A stretch of 64,000 nucleotides of DNA from Sphingobacterium multivorum (GCF_900457465.1 NZ_UAUU01000002.1:248001-312000); one strand, 5' to 3'; shown: positions 53,778-63,562, numbered from the stretch's first letter. Numbers and translations are program-made. The notes: generated by a model from the sequence alone, not told the origin.

Positions 53778-54443
53778 ATGTTATATTTAGTTCCAACACC
53801 TATTGGCAATCTGGAGGACATGACGTTTCGTGCGATCAATGTCCTGAAAGAAGTGGACCTCATCTTAGCAGAGGATACCAGGACCAGTGCTCCGCTTTTA
53901 AAACATTTTGGAATCGACAAAAAAGTATTTGCGCATCATCAGCACAATGAACATAAAGCGGTATCTGAAATCATTAAATTTCTGAAAGAAGGGCAAAACA
54001 TTGCTTTAATTTCGGACGCAGGGACACCGGCGATCTCAGATCCGGGTTTTTTACTGGTACGTGAGGCCATCAAAGAAGGGCTCGAAGTACAGTGCCTACC
54101 AGGTGCAACAGCATTCGTACCCGCGCTTGTCAATTCGGGGCTTCCCAACGACCGTTTTTGCTTTGAAGGCTTTCTACCCGTAAAAAAGGGAAGACAAACA
54201 CGCTTAAAAGCGTTGGCAGAAGAAAAAAGAACAATGATCTTCTACGAGTCACCACATCGTATTCTCAAAACCATCGAAGAATTTATCACCGTTTTTGGAC
54301 CAGAAAGACAGGCGTCGATATCACGTGAGTTGAGCAAACTCTATGAAGAAAATGTTCGGGGAACATTAACTGATTTAAAATTACACTTTGAAAACAATCC
54401 GATTAAAGGAGAATTTGTATTTTGTGTAGCGGGATTGGAATAA
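53778..54443 (+). CDS. rsmI: 16S rRNA (cytidine(1402)-2'-O)-methyltransferase
   Basis: A 221-residue methyltransferase of the SAM-dependent tetrapyrrole-like fold. It opens with LYLVPTPIGNLEDMTFRA, and ALISDAGTPAISDPGF (about 75-92) holds the SAM-binding loop. GLPNDRFCFEGFLPVKKGR and FYESPHRI are typical of RsmI. It adds the 2'-O-methyl to C1402 of 16S rRNA, tuning decoding. The ATG at 53778 is preferred over TTG at 53772. Confidence 0.95.
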   Translation: MLYLVPTPIGNLEDMTFRAINVLKEVDLILAEDTRTSAPLLKHFGIDKKVFAHHQHNEHKAVSEIIKFLKEGQNIALISDAGTPAISDPGFLLVREAIKEGLEVQCLPGATAFVPALVNSGLPNDRFCFEGFLPVKKGRQTRLKALAEEKRTMIFYESPHRILKTIEEFITVFGPERQASISRELSKLYEENVRGTLTDLKLHFENNPIKGEFVFCVAGLE

Positions 54444-54479
54444 ATTTTGACAATCTTTAGGTATTAAAAAGTATTTGAC

Positions 54480-55241
54480 ATGAACATGGAACAATTTGCA
54501 CAGGATGGGCAGGACATAAAAATCATTGAAAAATTGGTGACTAAAGTCCAAGATATGCTTACTCCAGGAGAAAAAATAGATTATATCGCAGTTCAAAAGA
54601 AACCTGCTGTAACCATTTTACCGGATAGTATCACGATTAGTAATAAACGCATTTTTATGTGCGAATTTACCAAACTGGGCTTGGCCACTGATTTTGAAAT
54701 CTTCGGCTGGCAAGACATCAAGGATATTGCTTTTAAGGAAGAAATATTTGGTTCAAAAGTGACTGTTATCCCTTTTACAGGAGAAAATCTGAGCATAGAT
54801 TATATCCCGAAAGTTCAGGCGAGAAAGCTTTATCAATATATCAAAGCTGCACTTGAAAATTATAAAAAAGCCGAACTGGCCGCCGAAAAAGAAAAAATAG
54901 TCATTGCTCCAACAGTTGCAAAGGAAGTGATCATCGAGCGACAAGAAAGTAATACAGCAGTTCAGCCAGCAGTTACAGCGCCTGCTCCATCGGCGCCACA
55001 GTCCTATATATCGGGCCAGCCAACTCCGGCGGCGCCAATTCAGGCACAGCAACCGACCGGATCAATTCCTGCTGTTCCTCCAGTTTCAGCAGCTCCTATC
55101 GTCCCACCTGCTCCCGCCAAAGAAGAGGAAGATGATGAGATTACCTTAAAGCTCAAAAAATTAAAAACACTCTTCGACAAACAATTGATTACCCAAGAGG
55201 AATACGAGAGTAAAAAGAGAGAAGTTTTATCCAGTTTATAA
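54480..55241 (+). CDS. PH-domain protein with C-terminal SHOCT motif
   Basis: A 253-residue protein. Residues about 20-125 form a bacterial PH domain (VTILPDSITISNKRIFMCEF; FGSKVTVIPFTGENLSIDYI). A Pro/Ala-rich linker of about 70 residues (145-220) follows, then a SHOCT motif at 222-253 (LKKLKTLFDKQLITQEEYES). SHOCT tails are associated with oligomerisation or membrane-linked proteins; function unknown. It follows rsmI by 36 bases and precedes lnt by 23, so the three may be co-transcribed. Confidence 0.8.
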   Translation: MNMEQFAQDGQDIKIIEKLVTKVQDMLTPGEKIDYIAVQKKPAVTILPDSITISNKRIFMCEFTKLGLATDFEIFGWQDIKDIAFKEEIFGSKVTVIPFTGENLSIDYIPKVQARKLYQYIKAALENYKKAELAAEKEKIVIAPTVAKEVIIERQESNTAVQPAVTAPAPSAPQSYISGQPTPAAPIQAQQPTGSIPAVPPVSAAPIVPPAPAKEEEDDEITLKLKKLKTLFDKQLITQEEYESKKREVLSSL

Positions 55242-55264
55242 TCATAAATGGGAGAAAATATATA

Positions 55265-56891
55265 GTGAAAAACAACTATTTACTGGCACTTTTAAGTGCC
55301 TTTTTATTGTGGTTGGGCTGGCCTCCAATCCCCTATTCCAGTCCATTGTTATTTATTGGGTTTGTTCCACTACTCATTGCAGTGGAAAATATTATCCGGA
55401 GTGAAACATTCAAAAAGAAAGGCCTCAACATATTTCTTACTGCAGGACTCACCGCAGTTGTCTGGAATACGGCCTCTATTTATTGGGTATACAACTCCAT
55501 TTCGGCAGTTATGCCGCCTTTTGCAGCTGTTATCATCAGTCTGATCCCTTTTTGCCTTGGCGCCGCTTTAATGGCGCTAGCTTTCAGGCTTTATGGGCAA
55601 TTACGACGTAAAACGAACATCCTGTTATCCCTTTTCGGATTAATGGGATTCTGGATAAGCTATGAATTTCTACACGAATCCTGGGATTTAGCCTTCCCCT
55701 GGATGACTTTGGGTAATGGTTTCGCCAATTTCCATCAATTGATCCAATGGTATGACATCACAGGGGTTTATGGCGGAACAATATGGGTCTGGCTGGTCAA
55801 TATCTTAGTATTTACACTTTACCTCAATCGAAAAGGACTTTATCCGATCAAACGTAAGATTGTACCAATTGCTTCTTTGGCTGTAGTATTGTTAGTTCCC
55901 AGCACCTACTCGCTGGTACGTTACTTCAACTACGAAGAACATCAGAATCCGGCACAGATTGTCGTTGTACAACCGAATATTGACCCTTATATTAAATTCA
56001 ATTTAAGCCCTGAAGAACAATTAAACACCTTACTTTCCTTGTCGAGTTCGGTCGCCAAGCCCAATACAGAGTTTTTTATCTGGCCTGAAACTGCACTTTC
56101 ACAGAACGGCTATTTTGACGAGGAAAACTTTAGGGAAACTTATTCTTACCAGCGCATTTTAAAATTTTTAGATCAATATAAAAATGGCAATGTACTTTCC
56201 GGTATTGAAAGTTATCAGCTGTACAACTATGCAAAAACACCTACTGCGCGTGAAATAGCTCCTAATGTATATCAGGATAATTTCAATGCCGCAACATTGA
56301 TCGATTATTCCTCCAAACTTCAGTTTTTACCATAAGTCCAAACTCGTTCCGGGCGTAGAGCAAATGCCTTTTGGGGCAGCGATGAACTTCCTGAAACCTT
56401 TATTTAAAGCATTCGGTGGTACGACGGGTGGCTACGGAAAACAGGCTGAACCTTCCGTATTCTATGCCCAGAGCGGTATTGGTGCCGCACCCGTTATCTG
56501 TTATGAATCCATCTGGGGCAATTATGTTTCCAAATACGTCAAAAAAGGTGCTCAGTTTATTGCCATTATCACTAATGATGGCTGGTGGGGCAATACTTCC
56601 GGTAAAGACCAGCATTTACAGTATGCAAAACTGCGTGCGATTGAAAACAGGCGCTGGGTTGCCCGATCGGCAAATACAGGGATTTCAGGCTTTATCAATC
56701 AACGTGGTGATATTGTACAACAGACTAAATGGTGGCAGCCTGCGGCCCTAAATCAGGAAATTAATTTAAATGAAGAAATTACGTTCTACACGCAAGCAGG
56801 TGATATCGCTGCCTATTTGGGTTTGGCGCTCGCACTAGGAGGAATTGTGATACTCATCGTGGTCAGACCAAAAAAGAACTTGTCAAAATAG
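55265..56891 (+). pseudogene. lnt: Apolipoprotein N-acyltransferase, frameshifted
   Basis: Starting with GTG at 55265 (Shine-Dalgarno-like GGAG at 55252), the first 356 codons encode the membrane part and first half of the nitrilase-like domain (FFIWPETALSQNG). At the T5 run 56324-56328 the frame breaks and TAA follows at once. Removing one T lets the reading continue FYHKSKLVPGVEQMPFG, then PVICYESIWGNYV (catalytic Cys), to 56891. The catalytic Lys loop lies exactly at the break. Lnt adds the third acyl chain to lipoproteins, so loss is unlikely and an assembly indel is plausible. Confidence 0.9.
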
Positions 56892-56896
56892 AAAAG

Positions 56897-56935
56897 TAGC
56901 GCCAAACTGAAGTAATAGATTGGCGCTATTTTTTT
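56897..56935 (+). terminator. Terminator of the rsmI-lnt unit
   Basis: TAGCGCCA (56897-56904) and TGGCGCTA (56921-56928) stem followed by a run of seven Ts (56929-56935). Confidence 0.9.
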
Positions 56936-57087
56936 CATCAGAACGGAAAAATACTCATCTTATTCCTTTCCAGGCAAAAGAGCCTAATTCTGATGAGACC
57001 CGCTACGCCAGCACTGTCAGCTACAATTAGGAAAATAAAATGATAAAAATAAGTCATTTAATACCTCTAATTTACTTGAGAGATTTG

Positions 57088-57095
57088 TAATTTTG
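57088..57095 (+). promoter_or_regulatory. -7 box just before the cysteine desulfurase start
   Basis: TAATTTTG ends 4 bases before the ATG at 57100. It matches TAnnTTTG; a -33 element is not clear. A leaderless or nearly leaderless transcript would follow. Confidence 0.4.
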
Positions 57096-57099
57096 CAGC

Positions 57100-58236
57100 A
57101 TGCAAGTATATTTTGATAATGCAGCGACTACAGCCTTAGATCCTGAAGTAATAAAAGTAATGGTCGATGTGATGAACAATAACTTTGGAAATCCATCTTC
57201 TATCCATAGTCACGGACGACAAGTAAAAACAATTGTAGAAAAAGCACGTAAAACGATCGCCAATCTACTTCATGTATCTCCAGCAGAGATCTTCTTCACA
57301 TCGGGTGGAACCGAGGCGGACAATATGGCCATCGTTCGGTCAATCGCCGACTTTGGAATAACCCATGCCATCACCTCGCCTATTGAGCACCATGCGGTAT
57401 TGCATACGTTAGAGGAGTTGGAGAAAGCTGGTAAGGTACACCTTGATTTATTGGAAGTTGACCAGAAAGGTAATTTAAATCTTAACCAGCTGGAAGAACT
57501 TTTAAGTACCAATCCGCGTACTTTTGTTTCCATTATGCATGCCAATAATGAGATCGGAAACCTCAACGATATTCAACGTATCTCCGAATTATGCCAAAAG
57601 TATAATGCGATATTCCACTCGGACACTGTACAGACCATGGGGCATTATCCGCATGATCTTGGCAGTCTGAAAATAGATTTTATAACCGGGGCTGCACATA
57701 AATTCCATGGTCCAAAAGGAGTTGGCTTTCTTTACATCAATGCGAATAACAAGATTAAACCTTTAATCTATGGCGGAGCGCAAGAACGCAACATGCGTGG
57801 CGGAACAGAAAATGTCTATGGAATAGCGGGTCTTGCCAAAGCTTTGGAACTTGCCTATGAGCATATGGAAGAACACCACGCTTATATTCAAGGACTCAAA
57901 TCTTATATGATCGATGAGTTGCAAAAAGCAATCCCAGAGATTGATTTTAATGGTGTTATAGAACCCGAGAAATCACTTTATACCGTACTGAATGTTTCTT
58001 TCCCATGTAGTGACCTTGCTGACATGCTTTTATTCAACCTGGATATTGCAGGGATCTCTTGTTCTGGTGGCAGTGCCTGCAGCTCGGGAACAGACATCGG
58101 ATCGCATGTATTGGGTGCAATCAAATCAAGCTCGGAGCGTCCTTCGGTTCGTTTTTCATTCTGCAAGCATAATACAAAGGAAGAAGTCGATTTTGTGGTA
58201 GCAACCTTGAAAGAACTTTGTACAAAGAACAAATAG
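57100..58236 (+). CDS. Cysteine desulfurase (NifS/IscS type)
   Basis: A 378-residue PLP-dependent aminotransferase-fold enzyme that takes sulfur from cysteine for Fe-S clusters and tRNA thiolation. YFDNAATTALDPEV (4-17) opens the fold. HKFHGPKGVGF carries the PLP lysine (residue 201), and SCSGGSACSSGT holds the catalytic Cys (327). Length and motifs are normal. It is a single-gene unit closed by a bidirectional terminator. Confidence 0.94.
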   Translation: MQVYFDNAATTALDPEVIKVMVDVMNNNFGNPSSIHSHGRQVKTIVEKARKTIANLLHVSPAEIFFTSGGTEADNMAIVRSIADFGITHAITSPIEHHAVLHTLEELEKAGKVHLDLLEVDQKGNLNLNQLEELLSTNPRTFVSIMHANNEIGNLNDIQRISELCQKYNAIFHSDTVQTMGHYPHDLGSLKIDFITGAAHKFHGPKGVGFLYINANNKIKPLIYGGAQERNMRGGTENVYGIAGLAKALELAYEHMEEHHAYIQGLKSYMIDELQKAIPEIDFNGVIEPEKSLYTVLNVSFPCSDLADMLLFNLDIAGISCSGGSACSSGTDIGSHVLGAIKSSSERPSVRFSFCKHNTKEEVDFVVATLKELCTKNK

Positions 58237-58345
58237 CATTTATAGGTAAAGCGTCAAGCATGCCCCGCAAGTGAAGAAAAAATCTCAAGCTTGTAGCAAG
58301 AAGAACTTATTCGATAGCCGAAAACAGCTATACATCCAAAAACAT

Positions 58346-58377
58346 AAAAAAGCCGAAAGTATACTTTCGGCTTTTTT
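58346..58377. terminator. Bidirectional terminator
   Basis: AGCCGAAAGT (58351-58360) and ACTTTCGGCT (58363-58372), 2-base loop, A-run before and T-run after. It serves the cysteine desulfurase gene and the convergent NlpE-like gene. Confidence 0.92.
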
Positions 58378-58406
58378 ATGTGTTAATATAGCCCTTAGGC
58401 TATATA

Positions 58407-58826
58407 TCAATTTTTTGTCAAGACATAATATTTGGAAATATCACCCGTAATATCATTTCCGGAAAGATCCAGCTGGCTGAGTATCCGATTTCCTAATTTG
58501 AACTTATAGTCGACGCCGTCCAATGTAATAATGTTGCCATCCAATTTCCATTTTCCTTCACGCATAAACACATCATCACTTTTATTAAGGTATTTAGATG
58601 AATATTGGTAGGTGTTGTCTGCATGCAATGAAATAAGCGTTTCTATACCATCACAATCCGCACAAGGCATGACACCTCTATATTCACCAATCACTACTTC
58701 CGCCTTATCCCTACCTTTTAGGTCTTGTAAATTATCTTTATAGACCGCAACACTTTGTTTGGGATTATCACATCCCACCATTCCAATTGTCAATAACAAA
58801 CCCACAATCCAAATATACCTTTTCAT
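58407..58826 (-). CDS. NlpE-like lipoprotein
   Basis: A 139-residue lipoprotein; signal ends GMVGC. The motif YRGVMPCADCDGIETLISL (49-67) is the CxxC-containing segment of NlpE N-terminal domains, whose E. coli member senses copper and surface stress. The rest fits the NlpE N-terminal beta barrel (REGKWKLDGNIITLDG). It lacks the second NlpE domain, as usual in Bacteroidota. It is convergent with the cysteine desulfurase gene. Confidence 0.88.
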   Translation of the reverse strand: MKRYIWIVGLLLTIGMVGCDNPKQSVAVYKDNLQDLKGRDKAEVVIGEYRGVMPCADCDGIETLISLHADNTYQYSSKYLNKSDDVFMREGKWKLDGNIITLDGVDYKFKLGNRILSQLDLSGNDITGDISKYYVLTKN

Positions 58827-58910
58827 CTCATTCCAAATTCAAAAAAATCAGCATCTAACAGTTACACCAATAAATTCATAACAAATTAAATACCAAAAAT
58901 TTAGAAAAGA

Positions 58911-59243
58911 TTAAAAATCATCTTCATCATCGTCTGTCAAGAATGACAATGCACCTTGTAACTCGCCCAAAGCATGGAAATTACGCGTCTTGCGAGCGAT
59001 CTCAATCCCGGATCTATAGGTATTAATCGCGGACTCCTGTCTATTCAATTTTTCGTACAATTTACCCAAATGATAATACGTTCCTACATAATCTGGATTC
59101 GTATGTACTAAATTCTCAAATCTTACCATGGCCTCTTGTTCATCTTCCTGCTTGAGATATTCAGCCGCAATCGCATATTTTAAAAATGGATCTTCAGGGC
59201 TCTCTTTCAAAAATTCATTCAGTTGATCCAATCGTGTCGACAT
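58911..59243 (-). CDS. TPR-repeat protein
   Basis: A 110-residue cytoplasmic protein with about two to three tetratricopeptide repeats (PFLKYAIAAEYLKQEDEQEA, YVGTYYHLGKLYEKLNRQES, then AINTYRSGIEIARKTRNFHA). The end is acidic (TDDDEDDF). TPRs are protein-binding scaffolds; the partner is unknown. The preceding NlpE-like gene lies 84 bases downstream. A consensus promoter is present upstream. Confidence 0.8.
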   Translation of the reverse strand: MSTRLDQLNEFLKESPEDPFLKYAIAAEYLKQEDEQEAMVRFENLVHTNPDYVGTYYHLGKLYEKLNRQESAINTYRSGIEIARKTRNFHALGELQGALSFLTDDDEDDF

Positions 59244-59256
59244 ATCTTTTTTATTT

Positions 59257-59287
59257 CAAACTTAGACAAATTGCATATTATATGCAA
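59257..59287 (-). promoter_or_regulatory. Bacteroidota-type promoter of the TPR gene
   Basis: Minus strand: TTG at 59287-59285, 20-base spacer, TAAGTTTG at 59264-59257. The remaining bases to 59620 are very AT-rich and I see no gene there. Confidence 0.65.
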
Positions 59288-59620
59288 TTTAATTGTATAT
59301 CCACTAAAACAATTCCCCGTCTCTCCATATCACACAAAAGGTTTTTATAAACAGGAACCCCGAATGAGCTGTGATGCTTTATGAAATTACTATGCTAGCA
59401 TATAAAATGACAATTTACTGACGTAATAAATCTATTGTCAAGAACCGGCTATTTAAAATAAAAAATTACAAAAAAGACAACAAAACACCTCAATATTATA
59501 TCACATCAAAAAAAAATACAAGAAAACAACTGGTAAAATTACAAATTCATCAAAATCTCAAGACGACTTTTTAACAGCATTTAAAACGCCTTAGCACTTT
59601 TTAATTGAAAGAAAATATGG

Positions 59621-59628
59621 TAAGTTTG
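59621..59628 (+). promoter_or_regulatory. -7 box of etfB
   Basis: TAAGTTTG ends 17 bases before the etfB ATG; the -33 region is T-rich without a clean TTG at the standard distance. Confidence 0.45.
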
Positions 59629-59645
59629 AGTAAAACCAATCGTAT

Positions 59646-60383
59646 ATGAAAATATTAGTTTGTATAAGTAATGTCCCTGACACTACATCCAAAATCACTT
59701 TTACAAATGACAACACTGCATTTAATACAGCTGGTGTACAATTCATTATAAACCCATATGATGAAATTGCTTTATCCAAAGCAGTTGAGTTGGCCGAAGG
59801 TGGAAAAGGAACCGTAACTGTCATCAATGTGGGCGATGCATCTACTGATGCAACCATTCGAAAAGCATTGGCAATTGGTGCAGACAATGCTGTACGGATT
59901 AACGCCGTTCCGCGCGATGCTTGGTTTGTTGCGAATCAGATAGCACAATATGCCAAAGACAATGCATTTGATTTGATCTTAACCGGCCGCGAATCAATCG
60001 ACTATAACGGTGCTCAAGTGGGAGCAATCGTAGGAGAACTGCTGCATATCCCTTCTGTTTCCATTGCCAAAAAAGTTGACATTGCGGGCGACGCAGTCAC
60101 AGTTGAGCGCGAGATTGAAGGTGGAAAAGAAGTATTGACAGCAAAGCTACCCATCGTCATTGGCACTGCCGAAGGTGTTGCCGAACCTAAAATACCGAAT
60201 ATGCGTGGTATTATGAGCGCACGGACCAAACCATTGGATGTGCTGGAACCCTCCGCAATAGACGTTCTTGAACACATTGTCAGCTATGAGACGCCTGCTC
60301 CACGGGGTACGGTCAAACTTGTTGACGCTGCCGAGGTAGAAAAATTAGTTTCTCTTCTTCACGACGAAGCTAAAGTTATTTAA
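59646..60383 (+). CDS. etfB: Electron transfer flavoprotein subunit beta
   Basis: A 245-residue EtfB. It starts KILVCISNVPDTTSKITFTN and has INPYDEIALSKAVELAEGG (37-55), the AMP-binding fold of the family. LTGRESIDYNGAQVGAIVGE (116-135) is the recognition loop. With EtfA it forms the heterodimer that shuttles electrons from acyl-CoA and other dehydrogenases to the quinone pool. etfA follows after 20 bases. Confidence 0.95.
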   Translation: MKILVCISNVPDTTSKITFTNDNTAFNTAGVQFIINPYDEIALSKAVELAEGGKGTVTVINVGDASTDATIRKALAIGADNAVRINAVPRDAWFVANQIAQYAKDNAFDLILTGRESIDYNGAQVGAIVGELLHIPSVSIAKKVDIAGDAVTVEREIEGGKEVLTAKLPIVIGTAEGVAEPKIPNMRGIMSARTKPLDVLEPSAIDVLEHIVSYETPAPRGTVKLVDAAEVEKLVSLLHDEAKVI

Positions 60384-60403
60384 TCTTTAAACGCTAAAAC
60401 ACT

Positions 60404-61378
60404 ATGTCTATACTCGTATATGTAGAAAATACTGATGGAAAATTCAAAAAATCAGCTTTTGAAGTTGTTTCTTATGCAAAATCCATCGCCGATAACATAC
60501 AGACTGATCTTGTGGCTATTTCAATCGGAAATGTCGCTGAAGACGAACTTGCTGGTTTGGGCAAGTACGGTGCTTCCAAAGTATTAAATGTCAATAATGA
60601 ACAACTTGCTTCTTTTGTAAACCAAGCGTACGCAAGCATCATTGCTGAAGCCGTAAAAAATACCGGTTCAAAAATACTTGTGCTGTCCAACTCATTCTCA
60701 GGTAAGGGACTCGCTCCACGTATTGCAGCCAAATTGGAGGCTGGTCTGGCCGATGGCGCACTCGAATTGCCGACCATTAATGGCGACAAACTGACTGTCA
60801 AAAAAACAGCGTTCTCCAATAAGGCTTTCGCTACGCTCGAACTAACCTCGGATATAAAAGTCATCGCACTTAGTCCAAATGCATATGAAACAAAAGAGAC
60901 CGGTGGTAGCGCAAATGTCGAAACTTTTGCTCCAAATATTGACCAAACAGATTTTACAACTATGGTCAAAGAGATTGTTCGTGCAACAGACAAAATATCC
61001 CTACCGGAAGCTGAAATCGTCGTCTCTGCCGGCCGTGGTCTAAAAGGACCTGAAAACTGGGGGATAATTGAAGAACTCGCCGATGTGCTTGGCGCGGCTA
61101 CAGCCTGTTCAAAACCCGTATCCGATGCTGGCTGGCGCCCGCATTCGGAGCACGTAGGCCAGACAGGTATTGTAGTGAGTCCCAATCTCTATATCGCAAT
61201 CGGTATCTCCGGAGCAATCCAGCATTTGGCTGGAGTAAGCTCATCCAAAACAATCGTTGTCATCAATAAAGATCCAGAAGCGCCCTTTTTCAAGGTGGCC
61301 GACTATGGAATTGTAGGCGATGCCTTCGACGTCGTTCCGAAATTAACGCAGGCATTGAAGGCTTACAAAGGTATTTAA
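60404..61378 (+). CDS. etfA: Electron transfer flavoprotein subunit alpha
   Basis: A 324-residue EtfA. The C-terminal FAD domain has VVSAGRGLKGPENWGIIEEL (206-225), SKPVSDAGWRPHSEHVGQTG (about 237-257) and AIGISGAIQHLAGVSSSKTIV. Its length and motifs are normal. It is paired with etfB in one operon. It ends with a terminator at 61398-61431. Confidence 0.96.
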   Translation: MSILVYVENTDGKFKKSAFEVVSYAKSIADNIQTDLVAISIGNVAEDELAGLGKYGASKVLNVNNEQLASFVNQAYASIIAEAVKNTGSKILVLSNSFSGKGLAPRIAAKLEAGLADGALELPTINGDKLTVKKTAFSNKAFATLELTSDIKVIALSPNAYETKETGGSANVETFAPNIDQTDFTTMVKEIVRATDKISLPEAEIVVSAGRGLKGPENWGIIEELADVLGAATACSKPVSDAGWRPHSEHVGQTGIVVSPNLYIAIGISGAIQHLAGVSSSKTIVVINKDPEAPFFKVADYGIVGDAFDVVPKLTQALKAYKGI

Positions 61379-61397
61379 AGCTTTCATCCGATATATT

Positions 61398-61431
61398 CTC
61401 CCCATTTATCCAAAATGAATGGGGAGTTTTT
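61398..61431 (+). terminator. Terminator of etfBA
   Basis: CTCCCCATT (61398-61406) and AATGGGGAG (61418-61426) stem followed by five Ts. Confidence 0.9.
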
Positions 61432-61442
61432 AGTTGTTATAA

Positions 61443-61473
61443 TTGCATATAAAAGCAAATTTATCTAAGTTTG
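61443..61473 (+). promoter_or_regulatory. Bacteroidota-type promoter of the BFN-family gene
   Basis: TTG at 61443-61445, 20-base spacer, TAAGTTTG at 61466-61473. It supports the ATG at 61494 as start; the longer frame from 61443 would begin inside the promoter. Confidence 0.7.
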
Positions 61474-61493
61474 TAGACCGCTTTGGAATTAAA

Positions 61494-62120
61494 ATGAAGA
61501 AAATCAGATTAGATATCGTTGGTTTATCCTATAGTCAAACACAATCTGGCGCTTATGCTCTTGTATTGGGAGAAGTGGAGGGCAACAGAAGATTGCCCAT
61601 CATCATCGGCAGCCATGAGGCTCAAGCTATTGCTATTCGGATAGAGAAAATGATTCCTAGTCGTCCGCTCACACACGACCTATTTCAATCTTTTGCAGAT
61701 TCTTTTGGTATTAAACTCATTGAAGTACTGATCTATAATTTGATTGAAGGGATATTTTATGCTAAAATTATCTGTTCCGACGGCAACAAGATTGTAGAAA
61801 TTGATGCCCGCACATCCGATGCAGTTGCACTGGCTGTACGGTTTGAAGCTCCGATCTATGCCTACGAATTTATTATGTCCTCTGCTGGAATTATCATTGA
61901 AGGACATGAGTTTGCATTTTTGGAAAACCTGGACAAATCCAACAAAGTTCAGGATCCAAGTGTTGTTGAGGTCGAAGAAAAAACACCTTCAAAATCCCCA
62001 CAAAATCCTTTCTCCTCGTTGACAGATGAGCAACTGGAGCAAGCACTTAATCAGGCATTGACCGAAGAAAACTACGAGCAGGCTGCCTTGATTAGGGATG
62101 AGATTTCCAAAAGAAAATAA
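61494..62120 (+). CDS. Bifunctional nuclease family (DUF151) protein with UVR motif
   Basis: A 208-residue protein. Residues about 1-130 form the DUF151/BFN domain (PIIIGSHEAQAIAIRIE, then the region TLTHDLFQS-like and VEIDARTSDAVALAVRFEAP). The C-terminal 45 residues contain a UvrB/UvrC-type motif (LTEENYEQAALIRDEISKRK). BFN proteins have been reported to have RNase/DNase activity in plants; the bacterial role is uncertain. It follows etfA by 115 bases with its own promoter and precedes a transporter gene. Confidence 0.88.
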   Translation: MKKIRLDIVGLSYSQTQSGAYALVLGEVEGNRRLPIIIGSHEAQAIAIRIEKMIPSRPLTHDLFQSFADSFGIKLIEVLIYNLIEGIFYAKIICSDGNKIVEIDARTSDAVALAVRFEAPIYAYEFIMSSAGIIIEGHEFAFLENLDKSNKVQDPSVVEVEEKTPSKSPQNPFSSLTDEQLEQALNQALTEENYEQAALIRDEISKRK

Positions 62121-62165
62121 CTCCTTTCATTAAAGCGAAATAAAAATTTTAAATAACATCGATTT

Positions 62166-63536
62166 ATGTCTATTAAATTAAGATTGACCATTATGAGCTT
62201 CTTTCAGTTCTTTGTCTGGGGAGCATGGTTGATTACAATAGCAAACTATTGGTTTGGCACAAAACAATGGGATGGTACACAATTTGGAGCTATTTTCGCA
62301 ACCATGGGGATCGCTTCTTTATTTATGCCTACCCTGATGGGAATTATCGCCGATCGTTGGATAAATGCCGAAAGATTATATTTTATCCTTCACTTATGTT
62401 ATGCGGGTGTTTTATTCTATTTACCGCAGGTAAATGATCCAAACACTTTTTTTTATGCAATGCTAGCGGCGATGTGTTTTTATATGCCCACTTTGGCCCT
62501 ATCCAACTCCATTGCATATACGGCATTGAATGAAAATAACTACGATTTGGTCAAGGCATTCCCCCCTATCCGGGTATTCGGAACGATAGGCTTTATCGTC
62601 GCTATGTGGATCACCAATTTAACCGGCAACAAGGCTACAGCTTATCAATTTTATATCGCCGGAACCGCAGCGCTGGCTTTAAGTCTCTATGCTTTTACGC
62701 TACCTAAATGTCCACCAAAAAAGTTACAACAGGAAGATGCTTCCTGGACACAACTATTAGGCTTAGAGGCATTTAAACTTTTCGGAAATTATAAAATGGC
62801 TTTATTTTTTATTTTTTCCATGTTCTTGGGGGCCGCACTCCAACTGACCAATGCCTACGGTGATGTATTCTTGGATGAATTTAAATTCTATCCTAAATTT
62901 GCAGAATCTTTCGTTGTGAAATATTCGACCATCATTATGTCGATTTCCCAGATATCCGAGACACTATTTATTTTGGCTATTCCATTTTTTCTCAAAAGAT
63001 TCGGTATAAAAAAGGTCATGCTGATTTCGATGTTAGCCTGGGTATTACGTTTTGGATTATTCTCCTTTGGTGACCCTGCAGGCGGACTTTGGATGATTGT
63101 ATTATCCTGTATCGTCTATGGTATGGCATTTGACTTCTTTAATATCTCAGGTTCCTTATTTGTCGAAACTTCGACAACATCAAGCATACGCAGCTCGGCA
63201 CAAGGTTTGTTTATGATGATGACAAATGGTTTTGGTGCCGTTGTAGGCAGTTTTGCATCGGGTTGGATCATTGACCACTACTTTACCAAAAGTTTTCAAA
63301 ACAGCAAAGATCTCGCACAATATTTAGATACAACAATCGACAACACCCATTTTCTACATTTTCTGCAGGAAAAGAGTATCTCAATCTTACCTGACGGCAT
63401 GTTAAGTGGTAACCTCATGCTAAAAGACTGGCATGACATCTGGCTAGCTTTTGCCATCTATACCTTGGTTATAGCAGTCCTTTTTGCGGTCTTCTTCAGA
63501 CATAAACACGAGCGCGAACCGCTCAATTCAAAATAA
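62166..63536 (+). CDS. Nucleoside:H+ symporter family (NupG-like) MFS transporter
   Basis: A 456-residue inner-membrane protein with about 12 membrane segments. The beginning (MSFFQFFVWGAWLITIANYW) and LALSNSIAYTALNENN (106-121), PPIRVFGTIGFIVAMW are hallmarks of the NHS/NupG nucleoside permease family. FDFFNISGSLFVETSTTSSI (about 320-340) fits as well. It imports nucleosides with protons. The substrate range is inferred. It ends in a terminator and the MscS gene follows. Confidence 0.88.
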   Translation: MSIKLRLTIMSFFQFFVWGAWLITIANYWFGTKQWDGTQFGAIFATMGIASLFMPTLMGIIADRWINAERLYFILHLCYAGVLFYLPQVNDPNTFFYAMLAAMCFYMPTLALSNSIAYTALNENNYDLVKAFPPIRVFGTIGFIVAMWITNLTGNKATAYQFYIAGTAALALSLYAFTLPKCPPKKLQQEDASWTQLLGLEAFKLFGNYKMALFFIFSMFLGAALQLTNAYGDVFLDEFKFYPKFAESFVVKYSTIIMSISQISETLFILAIPFFLKRFGIKKVMLISMLAWVLRFGLFSFGDPAGGLWMIVLSCIVYGMAFDFFNISGSLFVETSTTSSIRSSAQGLFMMMTNGFGAVVGSFASGWIIDHYFTKSFQNSKDLAQYLDTTIDNTHFLHFLQEKSISILPDGMLSGNLMLKDWHDIWLAFAIYTLVIAVLFAVFFRHKHEREPLNSK

Positions 63537-63540
63537 CAAA

Positions 63541-63562
63541 AAGCCGCTAATTGCGGCTTTTT
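63541..63562 (+). terminator. Terminator of the nucleoside transporter gene
   Basis: AAGCCGC (63541-63547) and GCGGCTT (63553-63559) stem, A-run before, T-run after. Confidence 0.88.

Noticed and set aside
58240..58345. Short stretch after the cysteine desulfurase gene that looked like possible tRNA-like sequence
   Set aside because: No cloverleaf arms or T-loop consensus; only the terminator at 58346 is convincing.
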